From contig CAWADU010000003.1 in assembly GCA_963781025.1 (NCBI GenBank), positions 1,178,001 through 1,242,000 on the forward strand: a stretch of DNA of 64,000 nucleotides, written 5' to 3'. The translations under genes were made by a program, and so were the position numbers. Below, in pieces: positions 9,149 through 18,197 of this stretch. A model generated the notes under the pieces. The model was given only the letters and a program-made list of their open reading frames with translations, was not told the origin of the DNA and did not search any database. Each line of letters opens with the position of its first letter. Within the stretch, counting starts at the first letter, position 1. This stretch comes from Tardibacter sp963781025. GTDB lineage: Bacteria; Pseudomonadota; Alphaproteobacteria; Sphingomonadales; Sphingomonadaceae.

Positions 9149-10290
9149 CACGAGCGCTCCCGACGGACCGATAATTGCCCCTGGCGCGACACTGTAAACC
9201 GCGCGCCGCGCCAATCAACCGATCTCGTCAAGAAAGTTGCAAAGAAGAGGACGAACGACAGCATATCGCGCACCACGAGCAGCCGCATGGCAGATATTTT
9301 CCGGCCGACAATCACGCACATCCTTGCTCCCAGCACATAGCGCGCGATGGCGACCGCTATCAGAACGCCCACGGAATAGGCGGCAAATCCCGAAAACGCC
9401 GCACCGGCAAACGCAAGCGGCAGGGGATGAAGGACCACCGCCCCGGCATAACCCAGAGGATCGATCCGGCGAATCGTCGTCAGCCAGCGCAACTCATGCG
9501 CGATCAGTTCGGACAGGCTTTTTTCTGCACATCCATGTGTGACGAGGAACGGCGGTATCGCCACTTTCAGCCCCCGCGCACGGACAGCACGGCCGATCTC
9601 ATAATCATCGGCGAGCACGTCGGCGAAAGCCTCGAATCCGCCCAATTGCTCCAGCAGGGGCCGCTCGATTGCGATCGTCGACCCCATGCAGGGCTTTGCC
9701 AGCCCCAGTGCATGGGCCGTCACGCCATCGGGCAGGAAATGCCAGTTGATTCCCAATGCCGCCAGCCGCGATGGAAAGCCCGCTCGCCCGACCCCGCGAT
9801 AAAAACAGGTGACGGCCCCTACCCTGGGTTGGGCAAGCGCATGCGTAACCCGCCGCAGATAATCGGCCGGCACCGCGATATCGCTGTCGCTCAGCACCAG
9901 CAGCGGATATTTCGTAGCCTTCATCATATTGATAAGGTTGGAAATCTTGCCGTTGGCGCCGTGGACGCGGGGATCGATCACAAGCGCGATATCCGCATCG
10001 GCATGATCGCGTCGTAACGCCTCGGCCACCGCGATTGCGCTGTCCGAGGCGTCGTGCACGCCGAATACGATCTGCACGGGGCCGGCATAGTCCTGCCGCA
10101 TGAACGTCTCGAAATTGTCGCGCAGGCCGGGTTCGTCCCCGTGCAGAGGCTTCAGGATGGTAAGGGGAACGGCCTCGCCACCCCCATCCGCCGGAGCCTT
10201 GTACCGTCCGATCACCACGGCCGCGATCAGGCCGTAAAGCGCGCCGACGATGGACAGGAGAAGGAGAAAGCCGCCAAAAATCGATAGCAT
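9148..10290 (-). CDS. hpnI: Hopanoid glycosyltransferase HpnI (GT21, ceramide glucosyltransferase-like)
   Basis: 380 residues from ATG 10290, preceded by AGCAGG. A GTG at 10350 is in frame but would give an atypical N-terminus. One N-terminal helix anchors a GT21 catalytic domain with the D1 region near HDASD (79-83), D2 as DSD (135-137), D3 in LADDYEIG (about 228) and the closing HELRW (265-269, the Q/RxxRW box). Two or three hydrophobic helices end the protein. HpnI adds N-acetylglucosamine to bacteriohopanetetrol at the membrane. It heads the hpnI-J-K-L unit and is divergent from hpnA. Confidence 0.92.
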   Translation of the reverse strand: MLSIFGGFLLLLSIVGALYGLIAAVVIGRYKAPADGGGEAVPLTILKPLHGDEPGLRDNFETFMRQDYAGPVQIVFGVHDASDSAIAVAEALRRDHADADIALVIDPRVHGANGKISNLINMMKATKYPLLVLSDSDIAVPADYLRRVTHALAQPRVGAVTCFYRGVGRAGFPSRLAALGINWHFLPDGVTAHALGLAKPCMGSTIAIERPLLEQLGGFEAFADVLADDYEIGRAVRARGLKVAIPPFLVTHGCAEKSLSELIAHELRWLTTIRRIDPLGYAGAVVLHPLPLAFAGAAFSGFAAYSVGVLIAVAIARYVLGARMCVIVGRKISAMRLLVVRDMLSFVLFFATFLTRSVDWRGARFTVSRQGQLSVRRERS

Positions 10291-10431
10291 GATGCCTGCT
10301 GTGCACGCCTCGCTTGTGCTTGCTATAGCGAGCATTGACGGCAGTTGCACGGCATTGCGCGCAGCCTCTTTCCATCAACGGTCAAATGCCCTTAACTGGC
10401 GGCAGCGCATCACACCCACGCGGAGAGAGAA
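10291..10431. promoter_or_regulatory. Divergent control region between hpnI and hpnA operons
   Basis: This 141-bp gap separates the leftward hpnI-J-K-L unit from the rightward hpnA-G unit and must hold both promoters. TTGAC-like hexamers are visible on both strands (TTGACG on plus near 10335, TTGACC on minus near 10383) but neither has a good -10 at standard spacing. The hpnA ribosome binding site GGAGAG lies next to its TTG start. No clear operator palindrome was found. Confidence 0.4.
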
Positions 10432-11433
10432 TTGGCCGTCACGCCCGACCGGATTCTGGTGACAGGTGCGTCAGGCTTCGTCGGTTCCGCCGTTCTCAGG
10501 GCCGCGCTCGGTGAAGGCTTTGTCGCGCGAGCGTTTGTCCGCTCCTCAAGTCCGAGGACGAACCTCGACGGCCTTGATTGCGAGATCGTCGAGGGCGATC
10601 TGGCCGATGCGCGATCCATCGCCCCGGCGCTGGCGGGCGTCCGCTATCTCTTCCATGTCGCCGCCGATTACCGGTTGTGGGCGCCTGATCCCGAAGAGAT
10701 CGTCCGCAACAATCTGAACGGCACGCGCGCGGTGATGGAGGCGGCGCTTGAGGCGGGCGTCGAACGCATCGTTTACACCAGCAGCGTCGCGACGCTGAAG
10801 CCAGATCCCACTGGTCCCGCCGACGAAACGAGCGCCGCCAGCGAAGCCGAAGCGATCGGCGCCTACAAGCGCAGCAAGGTCGTGGCCGAGCGGCTGGTCG
10901 AACAACTGGTTCGCGACAAGGGGTTGCCCGCCGTTATCGTCAATCCGTCTACCCCCATCGGCCCGCGCGACATCCGCCCGACGCCGACAGGACGGATCAT
11001 CGTCGAGGCCGCGTCCGGCCGGATGCCCGCCTTCGTCGACACCGGCCTCAATCTCGTCCACGTCAACGATGTCGCCGAAGGCCATATGCTTGCGCTTGCC
11101 AATGGGCGGATTGGCGAACGCTATATATTGGGCGGGCAGGACGCGACCCTAAGGGAAATGCTGACAGCGATCTCGGCTCTTGCCGGACGTCCCGCACCCA
11201 GGATCAATCTGCCGCGCGCACCACTGTTCCCTTTTGCCATGATCGCTGAAACCGTGGCGCGCCTGACACACAAGGAGCCGATGCTGACGGTCGACGCACT
11301 GAAGATGGCCCGGCACCGGATGTTCTTCACCTCGGCCAAGGCAGAGCGCGAACTTGGATATCGCGCCCGCCCCTACCAGGAAGCCATCGCCGACGCACTC
11401 GGCTGGTTCCGCGCCCACGGCTATCTCGAATGA
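10432..11433 (+). CDS. hpnA: Hopanoid-associated sugar epimerase HpnA (NAD-dependent epimerase/dehydratase)
   Basis: 333 residues of the extended short-chain dehydrogenase family: NAD(P)-binding GASGFVG at 12-18, the catalytic Tyr145-x-x-x-Lys149 pair (YKRSK) and the Ser region YTSSVATL near 115-122. HpnA is a regular member of hopanoid operons, but its substrate has not been settled; a sugar-nucleotide or side-chain reaction is assumed. The start is TTG with GGAGAG a few bases upstream. It is the first gene of a run joined by four-base ATGA overlaps from hpnA to hpnE. Confidence 0.92.
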   Translation: MAVTPDRILVTGASGFVGSAVLRAALGEGFVARAFVRSSSPRTNLDGLDCEIVEGDLADARSIAPALAGVRYLFHVAADYRLWAPDPEEIVRNNLNGTRAVMEAALEAGVERIVYTSSVATLKPDPTGPADETSAASEAEAIGAYKRSKVVAERLVEQLVRDKGLPAVIVNPSTPIGPRDIRPTPTGRIIVEAASGRMPAFVDTGLNLVHVNDVAEGHMLALANGRIGERYILGGQDATLREMLTAISALAGRPAPRINLPRAPLFPFAMIAETVARLTHKEPMLTVDALKMARHRMFFTSAKAERELGYRARPYQEAIADALGWFRAHGYLE

Positions 11434-12578
11434 CGGTCTTGGCCCTCCTAGCGCTTGGAGTCTGGCTTTACTTGCTGGCCGGGCGGGGATTCTTCTGGCT
11501 GGCGCGTGAGCGCGACGATCCTGATCCTCTCCGCCCGCCGGAAAGCTGGCCTTCAGTCATGGCCGTCGTCCCGGCCCGCGACGAGGCCGATGTCATCAGC
11601 CGCTCGATAACGAGCCTGATCGAACAGGATTACCCCGGCGAATTCCGCGTGATCCTCGTCGACGACAACAGCAGCGACGGCACCGCCGCCATCGCGCAAG
11701 AGTCAGGCGAACGCACCACACCGGGACGGCTGGAGGTCCTGCCCGGCCAGCCGCTGGCGCATGGCTGGACGGGCAAGCTTTGGGCCGTCTCGCAAGGTAT
11801 CGCCCATGCGATGGCGACAACGCCACAACCCCGCTATCTTTTGCTGACCGATGCCGACATCGCCCATGCGCCGGACAATCTGCGTCAGCTCGTGATCCGC
11901 GCCGAAGCGGGCGGCCTCGTCCTCGCCTCGCTGATGGCGAAACTTCATTGCCGGACATGGGCGGAACGGCTGCTGATCCCCGCGTTCGTCTATTTCTTCC
12001 AGATGCTCTATCCCTTTGCCCGCGTGAACGACCCCAACAACAAATTGGCCGCCGCCGCCGGTGGCTGCATGCTGGTGCGATCCGACGCGCTGGCGGAAGC
12101 AGGCGGAATCGCCGCCATCCGCCACGCCATCATCGACGATTGCGCGCTCGGCCGGGTGATGAAGGCGAAAGGGCCGATCTGGCTGGGCCTTACACGTCGC
12201 GCATCCAGCATTCGTCCCTATCGGAGCATTGGCGATATCGGAACGATGATCGCCCGATCGGCCTATGCCCAGCTAGGCTATTCGCCGTTCGCTCTCGCCG
12301 CTACGATCGCGTGCATGGCGCTCATCTATCTTGGTCCGCCCATCTTCGCGCTGCTCGGCGGCGGCATGGCCCGTGTGGCCGGCGTTGTTGCATGGATGCT
12401 GATGGCGCTTTCGTTTCAGCCGATGCTGCGCTTTTATCGGCGCTCGCCGCTCTGGGGGGCCGCATTGTCTTTGATCGCCGTCGTCTATGGCTGGTTCACC
12501 CTGCTGTCGGCTGTCCAGTTCTGGCGCGGCCGTGGCGGCATGTGGAAAGGCCGGGCGCAGGCGCTCGCCCAACCATGA
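11430..12578 (+). CDS. hpnB: Hopanoid-associated glycosyltransferase HpnB (GT2)
   Basis: 382 residues. An N-terminal helix precedes a family 2 glycosyltransferase domain with ILVDDNSSDGT (about 70-80) and the DxD-like LLTDADIAH (about 140). Three or so C-terminal hydrophobic helices include the region after GDIGTMIARSAYAQLGY. HpnB is conserved in hopanoid clusters, though its product has not been shown and hopanoid sugar transfer by HpnI does not require it. The ATG overlaps the hpnA stop and its own TGA overlaps the hpnC start, so translation is coupled in both directions. Confidence 0.92.
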   Translation: MTVLALLALGVWLYLLAGRGFFWLARERDDPDPLRPPESWPSVMAVVPARDEADVISRSITSLIEQDYPGEFRVILVDDNSSDGTAAIAQESGERTTPGRLEVLPGQPLAHGWTGKLWAVSQGIAHAMATTPQPRYLLLTDADIAHAPDNLRQLVIRAEAGGLVLASLMAKLHCRTWAERLLIPAFVYFFQMLYPFARVNDPNNKLAAAAGGCMLVRSDALAEAGGIAAIRHAIIDDCALGRVMKAKGPIWLGLTRRASSIRPYRSIGDIGTMIARSAYAQLGYSPFALAATIACMALIYLGPPIFALLGGGMARVAGVVAWMLMALSFQPMLRFYRRSPLWGAALSLIAVVYGWFTLLSAVQFWRGRGGMWKGRAQALAQP

Positions 12579-13435
12579 CGACGATGACCGCACCCGATCT
12601 CGCCTCGGGTAAGGGCCATAGGGACGAGAATTTCCCGGTCGCCTCCGCCCTGCTCAAATCCCAGCATCGCGCACCGGTCATGGCCTTCTATCGTTTCGCC
12701 CGGGCGGCGGATGATGTGGCCGACGATCCGCGCACCGCCCCTGCCGAAAAGCTGCGGCTGCTCGAAGCGATGCGGGCAACACTGTCCGGTGAGGGCGACG
12801 AAGACCCTGACGCGCTTGACCTTCGCGATGCGATCGTTCAGCACAAGCTCGACCGTCGCCATCCGCTCGACCTGCTGGAGGCTTTCCGCCGCGACGTCAC
12901 CAAGCGGCGCTACACGGATTGGGACGATCTCATGGACTATTGCCGCTATTCAGCCATGCCGGTCGGCCGGTTCGTGCTGGATGTCCATGGCGAGAACCGC
13001 TCGACATGGCCGTCCAATGACGCGCTGTGCGCGGCGCTGCAGGTGATCAATCACTTGCAGGATTGCGGCAAGGATTACCGGCAACTCGACCGGGTCTACA
13101 TCCCCGAGGCCGATCTTGCGGCCCATGGCACGGCGGTCGATGCGCTTGGCGCTTCGGCGGCGACACGGGAATTGCGGGCGGTAATCGCCTCGCTGGCGAA
13201 CCATACCGAGGCGCTGCTTGCCTCTTCCGCCCCTCTCGCCAGCCAAATTCGCGATGGACGGCTGGCGCTTGAGGTCAGCATTATCCAGCGCCTCGCTGAA
13301 AGTCTGGTCCGCCGGCTGCAAAACCGCGATCCATTGTCGCAGCGGGTGCACCACAACAAGGCGGAAGCGATCGGGCTTTCCCTCCTCGCCGTTTTGGGCA
13401 AGATCATCGGTCGAAGAAGGATCATGCACGCATGA
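12575..13435 (+). CDS. hpnC: Hydroxysqualene synthase HpnC
   Basis: 286 residues of the squalene/phytoene synthase fold. The first Asp-rich motif is DDVADD (46-51), followed by the CRYSAMPVGR helix (about 127-137) and the second motif NHLQDCGKD (about 153-162). In the three-step hopanoid route, HpnD makes presqualene diphosphate from two farnesyl diphosphates and HpnC converts it to hydroxysqualene. The start ATG sits in the ATGA overlap with hpnB. A longer frame reading through from 11780 is an out-of-frame extension across hpnB, not part of the protein. Confidence 0.93.
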   Translation: MTTMTAPDLASGKGHRDENFPVASALLKSQHRAPVMAFYRFARAADDVADDPRTAPAEKLRLLEAMRATLSGEGDEDPDALDLRDAIVQHKLDRRHPLDLLEAFRRDVTKRRYTDWDDLMDYCRYSAMPVGRFVLDVHGENRSTWPSNDALCAALQVINHLQDCGKDYRQLDRVYIPEADLAAHGTAVDALGASAATRELRAVIASLANHTEALLASSAPLASQIRDGRLALEVSIIQRLAESLVRRLQNRDPLSQRVHHNKAEAIGLSLLAVLGKIIGRRRIMHA

Positions 13436-14274
13436 CCAGCACTGCATCCAATGCGCCTTCGGAAGCCGGTCAGCCATCGGGCAGTTCCTTCTATGCGGGA
13501 ATGCGGGTGTTGCCGAAGGCGGAGCGCCAGGCAATGTACGCCGTCTATGCATTCTGCCGCGCGGTGGACGACATTGCCGATGACCAGTCACGACCCCCTC
13601 CCCAAAGGCGCGTGGCGCTTGATGGCTGGCGGGCGGACCTCGAATCCCTTTATGCGGGGCGGCATCCCGGCCAGGCGGCCATGGTGGCCGAAGCAGTGCG
13701 GCGCTTTGACCTGCGCAAGGCAGACTTCATGGCCGTGATCGACGGCATGGAAATGGATGTCGACGAGGACATTCACGCCCCCAGCCTTGCCACGCTCGAC
13801 CTGTACTGCGACCGGGTGGCAAGCGCGGTCGGGCGTCTTTCCGTCAGGATTTTCGGCATGGCGGACGGTCCCGGCCTCGCGCTTGCCCACCACCTCGGCC
13901 GGGCGCTGCAACTGACGAATATCCTGCGCGATATCGACGAGGATGCCGCCATCGGCCGCCTCTATCTGGCGCGAGAGCATCTGCTGGAAAACGGCATCGA
14001 CACCACCGATCCGTTCGCCGCGATCGCCGATCCGCGAATTCACGGCGCATGCCTCGCGCTCGCCCGGATGGCGCACGAACATTACCGGCAGGCCGACCAT
14101 GTCCTGGCTCGGCGCCCGAAGGGGCTGCTGCTTGCGCCCCGGCTGATGCAACGGATCTATTCGGACCTTCTGACGAAGATGGAAACGGTCGGCTGGACAC
14201 CGCCCCGCGAGCGCGTGCGGATTAAAAAGCGGGGCGTGATCTGGACGCTTGCGAGACTCGCCCTGTTCAGATGA
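13432..14274 (+). CDS. hpnD: Presqualene diphosphate synthase HpnD
   Basis: 280 residues, squalene/phytoene synthase family. The first Asp-rich motif is VDDIADD (45-51) and the second is NILRDIDED (about 165-173). The ERQAMYAVYAFCR segment ahead of the first motif is typical of HpnD and phytoene synthases. HpnD condenses two farnesyl diphosphates to presqualene diphosphate. It overlaps hpnC and hpnE by four bases on each side and so is probably made in step with them. The basic C-terminus (RVRIKKRGV) ends normally. Confidence 0.93.
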   Translation: MTSTASNAPSEAGQPSGSSFYAGMRVLPKAERQAMYAVYAFCRAVDDIADDQSRPPPQRRVALDGWRADLESLYAGRHPGQAAMVAEAVRRFDLRKADFMAVIDGMEMDVDEDIHAPSLATLDLYCDRVASAVGRLSVRIFGMADGPGLALAHHLGRALQLTNILRDIDEDAAIGRLYLAREHLLENGIDTTDPFAAIADPRIHGACLALARMAHEHYRQADHVLARRPKGLLLAPRLMQRIYSDLLTKMETVGWTPPRERVRIKKRGVIWTLARLALFR

Positions 14275-15515
14275 CCGGACCTGTCAGGATCATCGGCGCG
14301 GGTTTGTCGGGCCTGGCCGCGGGCGTGGCCTTGGCCGAACGCGGTATGACGGTCGAGATTTCAGAAGCTGCGGCGCAGGCGGGCGGGCGCTGCCGCTCCT
14401 ATTTCGATCCCCAGCTTCAGATGACGATCGACAATGGCAATCATCTGGTGCTTTCGGGCAACCGGGCGGTGATGGATTTCGTCGGGATGATCGGCGCGAG
14501 CAGCGGGCTGGCTGGACTGGACGAGCCAGCAATCGCCTTTGTCGAACTGCCCGGCCGCAGACGCTGGACCATCCGCCCGAACCGGGGCGTTGTGCCCTGG
14601 TGGACGCTCAGCAATGGACGGCGCGTACCCGGCACGTCATTCGCCGACTATCTGCAACTGGCCAGGTTGCTGCGACCAAAAACCGGCCGGACGGTTGGCG
14701 CAACGATCGCGCCCAGCGGCGTTTTGTGGGACCGGCTGATCGGTCCATTTCTGCTGGCGGCGCTCAACACGCCTCCTGCTGATGGCGATGCGAACCTTGC
14801 CGCAAGGCTGGTCCGCGAGACATTCGCGCGCGGTGGCGACGCCTTCCGGCCGCGTATCGCCAACCCCAGCCTGTCGGCCGCCTTCATCGACCCGGCGCGG
14901 CGTTATATCGAGGCCAGGGGCGGGTCCATTCGCCTTGGCCGACGGCTGCGCGAAATTGAATTCAACGAGGACCGCGTGAGCCGCCTGGTCTTTTCGGAAG
15001 GCGCGGAAACGGTCGACCCGAAAACGCCCGTCATCCTTGCCGTCCCGCCATGGACGGCGCAGGAACTCGTGCCCGGCCTCGCCGCGCCCGACCGGTTTCA
15101 CGCCATCGTCAACGCCCATTTCCGCATCGCATCGCCGCCGGGCGCAGAACCGATGATCGGCGTTGTCGGCGGGCTCGTCGAATGGATATTCGCCTTTCCA
15201 GACCGCATATCGGTCACGATCAGCGCCGCCGACCGGCTGCTGGACGAAGACCGCGAGGCGCTTGCCGCCCGCATCTGGGCCGATGTCGCCGCCGTCCATG
15301 GCCTCGATGCAACGCTCCCGCCCTGGCAGATCGTCAAGGAAAAGCGCGCGACCTTTGCCGCCACGCCCGATCAGGCGGTAAAACGTCCCCCTGCCCGTAC
15401 CCGCTGGCGCAATCTGTTTCTTGCGGGCGACTGGACGGACACCGGCCTTCCTGCCACCATTGAGGGCGCGATCCGGTCGGGGTTCAAGGCCGCCGAACTG
15501 GCGATGGCCCGATAG
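14271..15515 (+). CDS. hpnE: Hydroxysqualene dehydroxylase HpnE (FAD-dependent)
   Basis: 414 residues with an N-terminal FAD-binding Rossmann motif IIGAGLSGLAAG (about 6-17), the acidic residue of VEISEAA and the GGRCRSY motif shared with phytoene desaturase-type amine oxidases. The C-terminal FAD contact LAGDWTDTGLPATIEGAI is also present. HpnE reduces hydroxysqualene to squalene, the third step after HpnD and HpnC. The ATG overlaps the hpnD stop. About 27 bases then separate it from the shc ATG, the first non-overlapping junction in the operon. Confidence 0.93.
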   Translation: MTGPVRIIGAGLSGLAAGVALAERGMTVEISEAAAQAGGRCRSYFDPQLQMTIDNGNHLVLSGNRAVMDFVGMIGASSGLAGLDEPAIAFVELPGRRRWTIRPNRGVVPWWTLSNGRRVPGTSFADYLQLARLLRPKTGRTVGATIAPSGVLWDRLIGPFLLAALNTPPADGDANLAARLVRETFARGGDAFRPRIANPSLSAAFIDPARRYIEARGGSIRLGRRLREIEFNEDRVSRLVFSEGAETVDPKTPVILAVPPWTAQELVPGLAAPDRFHAIVNAHFRIASPPGAEPMIGVVGGLVEWIFAFPDRISVTISAADRLLDEDREALAARIWADVAAVHGLDATLPPWQIVKEKRATFAATPDQAVKRPPARTRWRNLFLAGDWTDTGLPATIEGAIRSGFKAAELAMAR

Positions 15516-15542
15516 GGCTTGAAGAGGAGCAAGGCGACAGCA

Positions 15543-17513
15543 ATGCATCGCGGCCTCGATGAAACAGAGCCCTTCAGCGGCGACGCCCTGGCCACCCTCG
15601 ACGCCGCCGTTCACCGCGCGACCGATGCCCTTCTGAAGCAACAGCGGCCGGACGGCCACTGGGTGTTCGAACTCGAGGCCGACGCGACGATTCCAGCCGA
15701 ATATATCCTGTTGCGGCATTATCTCGGCGAGCCCGACGACTTGTCGCTGGAGGCGAAGATCGCCAGCTATTTACGCCGCATACAGGGCGCGCACGGCGGC
15801 TGGCCGCTGTTCCACGACGGCGCGTTCGATCTCAGCGCTTCGGTAAAGGCCTATTTCGCATTGAAGATGATCGGGGACAGCGTCGATGCACCCCATATGG
15901 CGAGGGCGCGCGATGCCATATTGGCGGCAGGCGGCGCGGCGACAACCAATGTCTTCACCCGCATCCAGCTTGCCCTGTACGGCGCGGGCCCGTGGAGCGC
16001 CGTTCCCGCCATGCCGGTCGAACTGATCCTCCTGCCCCGCTGGTTTCCCATCCACCTGTCGAAGATGTCCTATTGGGCGCGGACTGTGATCGTGCCGCTG
16101 CTGGTCCTCCAGGCGAAAAAGCCGGTGGCCCGCAACCCGCGCGGCGTTCGCGTCAACGAGCTTTATGTAACCGGCCCCGCGATCCGGCCAAAGTCGCGCG
16201 CGGCTGACACCAAATGGCTGTGGACCGCCGGGTTCAATGCGCTCGACCGGGTGCTGAAGGCGGTTGAGACCCTGTGGCCGATGCGACTGCGTCAACGCGC
16301 CATCAACGCCTGCGTCGATTTCGTCACCGAACGGTTGAACGGGGAGGACGGGCTAGGCGCGATCTACCCGGCCATGGCGAACAGCGTGATGATGTTCGAT
16401 GCGCTCGGCTATCGGCCCGACCATCCCGATCGGGCGATCGCGCGCCGGTCGGTCGAAAATCTCCTCGTGGTCAAGGAGGACGAGGTCTATTGCCAGCCCT
16501 GTGTTTCGCCGGTCTGGGACACCGCGCTTGCGGCTCACGCGCTGCTCGAAACCGGAAGTGACGAGGCCGAACGGGCGGCGTTGAACGGCCTTGAATGGCT
16601 GAAGCCCAGGCAGGTGTTGGACGTGCAGGGCGACTGGGCGGAGGAACGGCCCGATGTCCGGCCGGGCGGATGGGCGTTTCAGTACAACAACGCGCATTAT
16701 CCCGATCTTGACGATACGGCCGTCGTCATCATGGCGATGGACCGAACCCGCGGTCGTCTGACCACCGATAGCCGTTATGATGAAGCCATCGATCGCGGCC
16801 TGGAATGGATCGCCGGGATGCAGAGCCGGAACGGCGGCTGGGGCGCGTTCGATGCCGACAATTGCCATCATTATCTCAACAACATTCCCTTTGCCGATCA
16901 CGGCGCGCTGCTCGATCCGCCCACCACTGACGTCTCTGCCCGTTGCGTTTCGATGCTGGCGCAATTGGGAGAGCCGCCCGACAGCGACCGCATGAAGGCG
17001 GCGCTCACCTATCTTGAACGCGAACAGGAAGCCGATGGAAGCTGGTTCGGCCGCTGGGGAGTCAACTATATATACGGGACATGGTCTGCGCTTTGCGCGC
17101 TGAACGCGGCGGGCATCGATCCACAAGCCCCGGTCGTCCGCAAGGCAGTCCACTGGCTGGTGTCGATCCAGAATACGGACGGAGGCTGGGGCGAAGGCTG
17201 CGAGAGCTATGCGCTCGACTACAAGGGCTATGCGCCCGCGCCCTCCATCGCTTCCCAGACGGCATGGGCGCTGATCGGGCTGATGGCGGCGGCCGAGGTC
17301 GATCACCCCGCCGTCGCGCGCGGCATTGCATGGTTGCAGAATGCCCAGGGCACGGACGGGCTATGGCCACAGGAGCATTACACGGGGGGCGGGTTCCCGC
17401 GCGTCTTCTACCTCCGCTACCACGGCTATCCGAAATTCTTCCCGCTCTGGGCAATGGCCCGCTACCGCAATCTCAAATGGGGAAACAGCCACCATGTCCC
17501 CTATGGCATGTGA
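15543..17513 (+). CDS. shc: Squalene-hopene cyclase
   Basis: 656 residues from ATG 15543; a TTG at 15519 is in frame but less likely. The catalytic DxDD motif appears as DLDD (388-391), and QW-type repeats occur throughout (for example QSRNGGWGAFD and QNTDGGWGEGC). The protein is a monotopic membrane alpha-alpha barrel that protonates and folds squalene into hopene and diplopterol. It follows hpnE by 27 bases and its TGA is immediately followed by the hpnG ATG. Also named hpnF. Length and motifs match active bacterial enzymes. Confidence 0.97.
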   Translation: MHRGLDETEPFSGDALATLDAAVHRATDALLKQQRPDGHWVFELEADATIPAEYILLRHYLGEPDDLSLEAKIASYLRRIQGAHGGWPLFHDGAFDLSASVKAYFALKMIGDSVDAPHMARARDAILAAGGAATTNVFTRIQLALYGAGPWSAVPAMPVELILLPRWFPIHLSKMSYWARTVIVPLLVLQAKKPVARNPRGVRVNELYVTGPAIRPKSRAADTKWLWTAGFNALDRVLKAVETLWPMRLRQRAINACVDFVTERLNGEDGLGAIYPAMANSVMMFDALGYRPDHPDRAIARRSVENLLVVKEDEVYCQPCVSPVWDTALAAHALLETGSDEAERAALNGLEWLKPRQVLDVQGDWAEERPDVRPGGWAFQYNNAHYPDLDDTAVVIMAMDRTRGRLTTDSRYDEAIDRGLEWIAGMQSRNGGWGAFDADNCHHYLNNIPFADHGALLDPPTTDVSARCVSMLAQLGEPPDSDRMKAALTYLEREQEADGSWFGRWGVNYIYGTWSALCALNAAGIDPQAPVVRKAVHWLVSIQNTDGGWGEGCESYALDYKGYAPAPSIASQTAWALIGLMAAAEVDHPAVARGIAWLQNAQGTDGLWPQEHYTGGGFPRVFYLRYHGYPKFFPLWAMARYRNLKWGNSHHVPYGM

Positions 17514-18197
17514 ATGATCCTCGCGGCGACGGGTTTGAAGCGCGAGGCGCGGATCGTTTCCGGTCCCGGCGTGACCGCCATCGCCGGAGGCGGCGACAGC
17601 GCGCGGCTCGAAGCGGAACTGACGGCAGGCGCGGCTGCCGCGCAAGGCATCATCAGCATCGGCCTGGGAGGTGCGCTTGCGCCCGGCCTGAAACCGGGAG
17701 ATTGCGTGATCGCGGAGCGTGTTACCGACGGCACGCTCGAAACCGCAACCGATATCCGCTGGCGCGCTGCCCTTGCCGCCCGCCTCCCCTTTGCCCGCGC
17801 CGGCGTCATTTGCGGCACCGGCAATATCGTCGCGACGCCCGCGGCCAAGGCGGCGCTCTACCGGGCTACCGGCGCGTTGGCAGCGGATATGGAGTCGCAT
17901 GTCGCCGCGCGGGTTGCCGCTCGCCATCGACTTCCATTTATGGCGTTGCGCATCATTTCCGATGCATCGGACCATCACCTGCCGCCCGCGGCGCTGATCG
18001 GCATGCGATTGGACGGCGGCATGAACATCGGCGGCGTGCTGCGCTCGCTCGCTGTCCAGCCATTTCAACTTCCGGCACTTCTCGGTACGGCATTCGCCGC
18101 TGAAGCCGGGTTCCGCGCGCTACTCTGCTGCCACCGCCTTGCCGGCCCTGGGGTTGGCTGTCCTGATCTCGTCGACCATGCGCTCGACATGGCTTGA
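17514..18197 (+). CDS. hpnG: Adenosylhopane phosphorylase/nucleosidase HpnG
   Basis: 227 residues of the nucleoside phosphorylase family: GLGGALAPGLKPGD (about 50-63), the nucleoside-binding DMES (about 124-127) and the catalytic Asp in RIISDASDH. HpnG releases adenine from adenosylhopane to give ribosylhopane, the precursor of bacteriohopanetetrol. The ATG abuts the shc stop codon. Its last 78 bases overlap the 3' end of hpnH on the other strand; the overlapped tail (HRLAGPGVGCPDL) resembles the normal family C-terminus, so the overlap looks real. Confidence 0.92.
   Translation: MILAATGLKREARIVSGPGVTAIAGGGDSARLEAELTAGAAAAQGIISIGLGGALAPGLKPGDCVIAERVTDGTLETATDIRWRAALAARLPFARAGVICGTGNIVATPAAKAALYRATGALAADMESHVAARVAARHRLPFMALRIISDASDHHLPPAALIGMRLDGGMNIGGVLRSLAVQPFQLPALLGTAFAAEAGFRALLCCHRLAGPGVGCPDLVDHALDMA

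Noticed and set aside
11780..12574. Upstream part of a 551-codon plus-strand frame leading into hpnC
   Set aside because: Arg/Pro-rich out-of-frame reading of hpnB; the real hpnC starts at the ATGA overlap at 12575.
14637..15719. 360-codon minus-strand frame
   Set aside because: Antisense to hpnE and shc, which have full family motifs.
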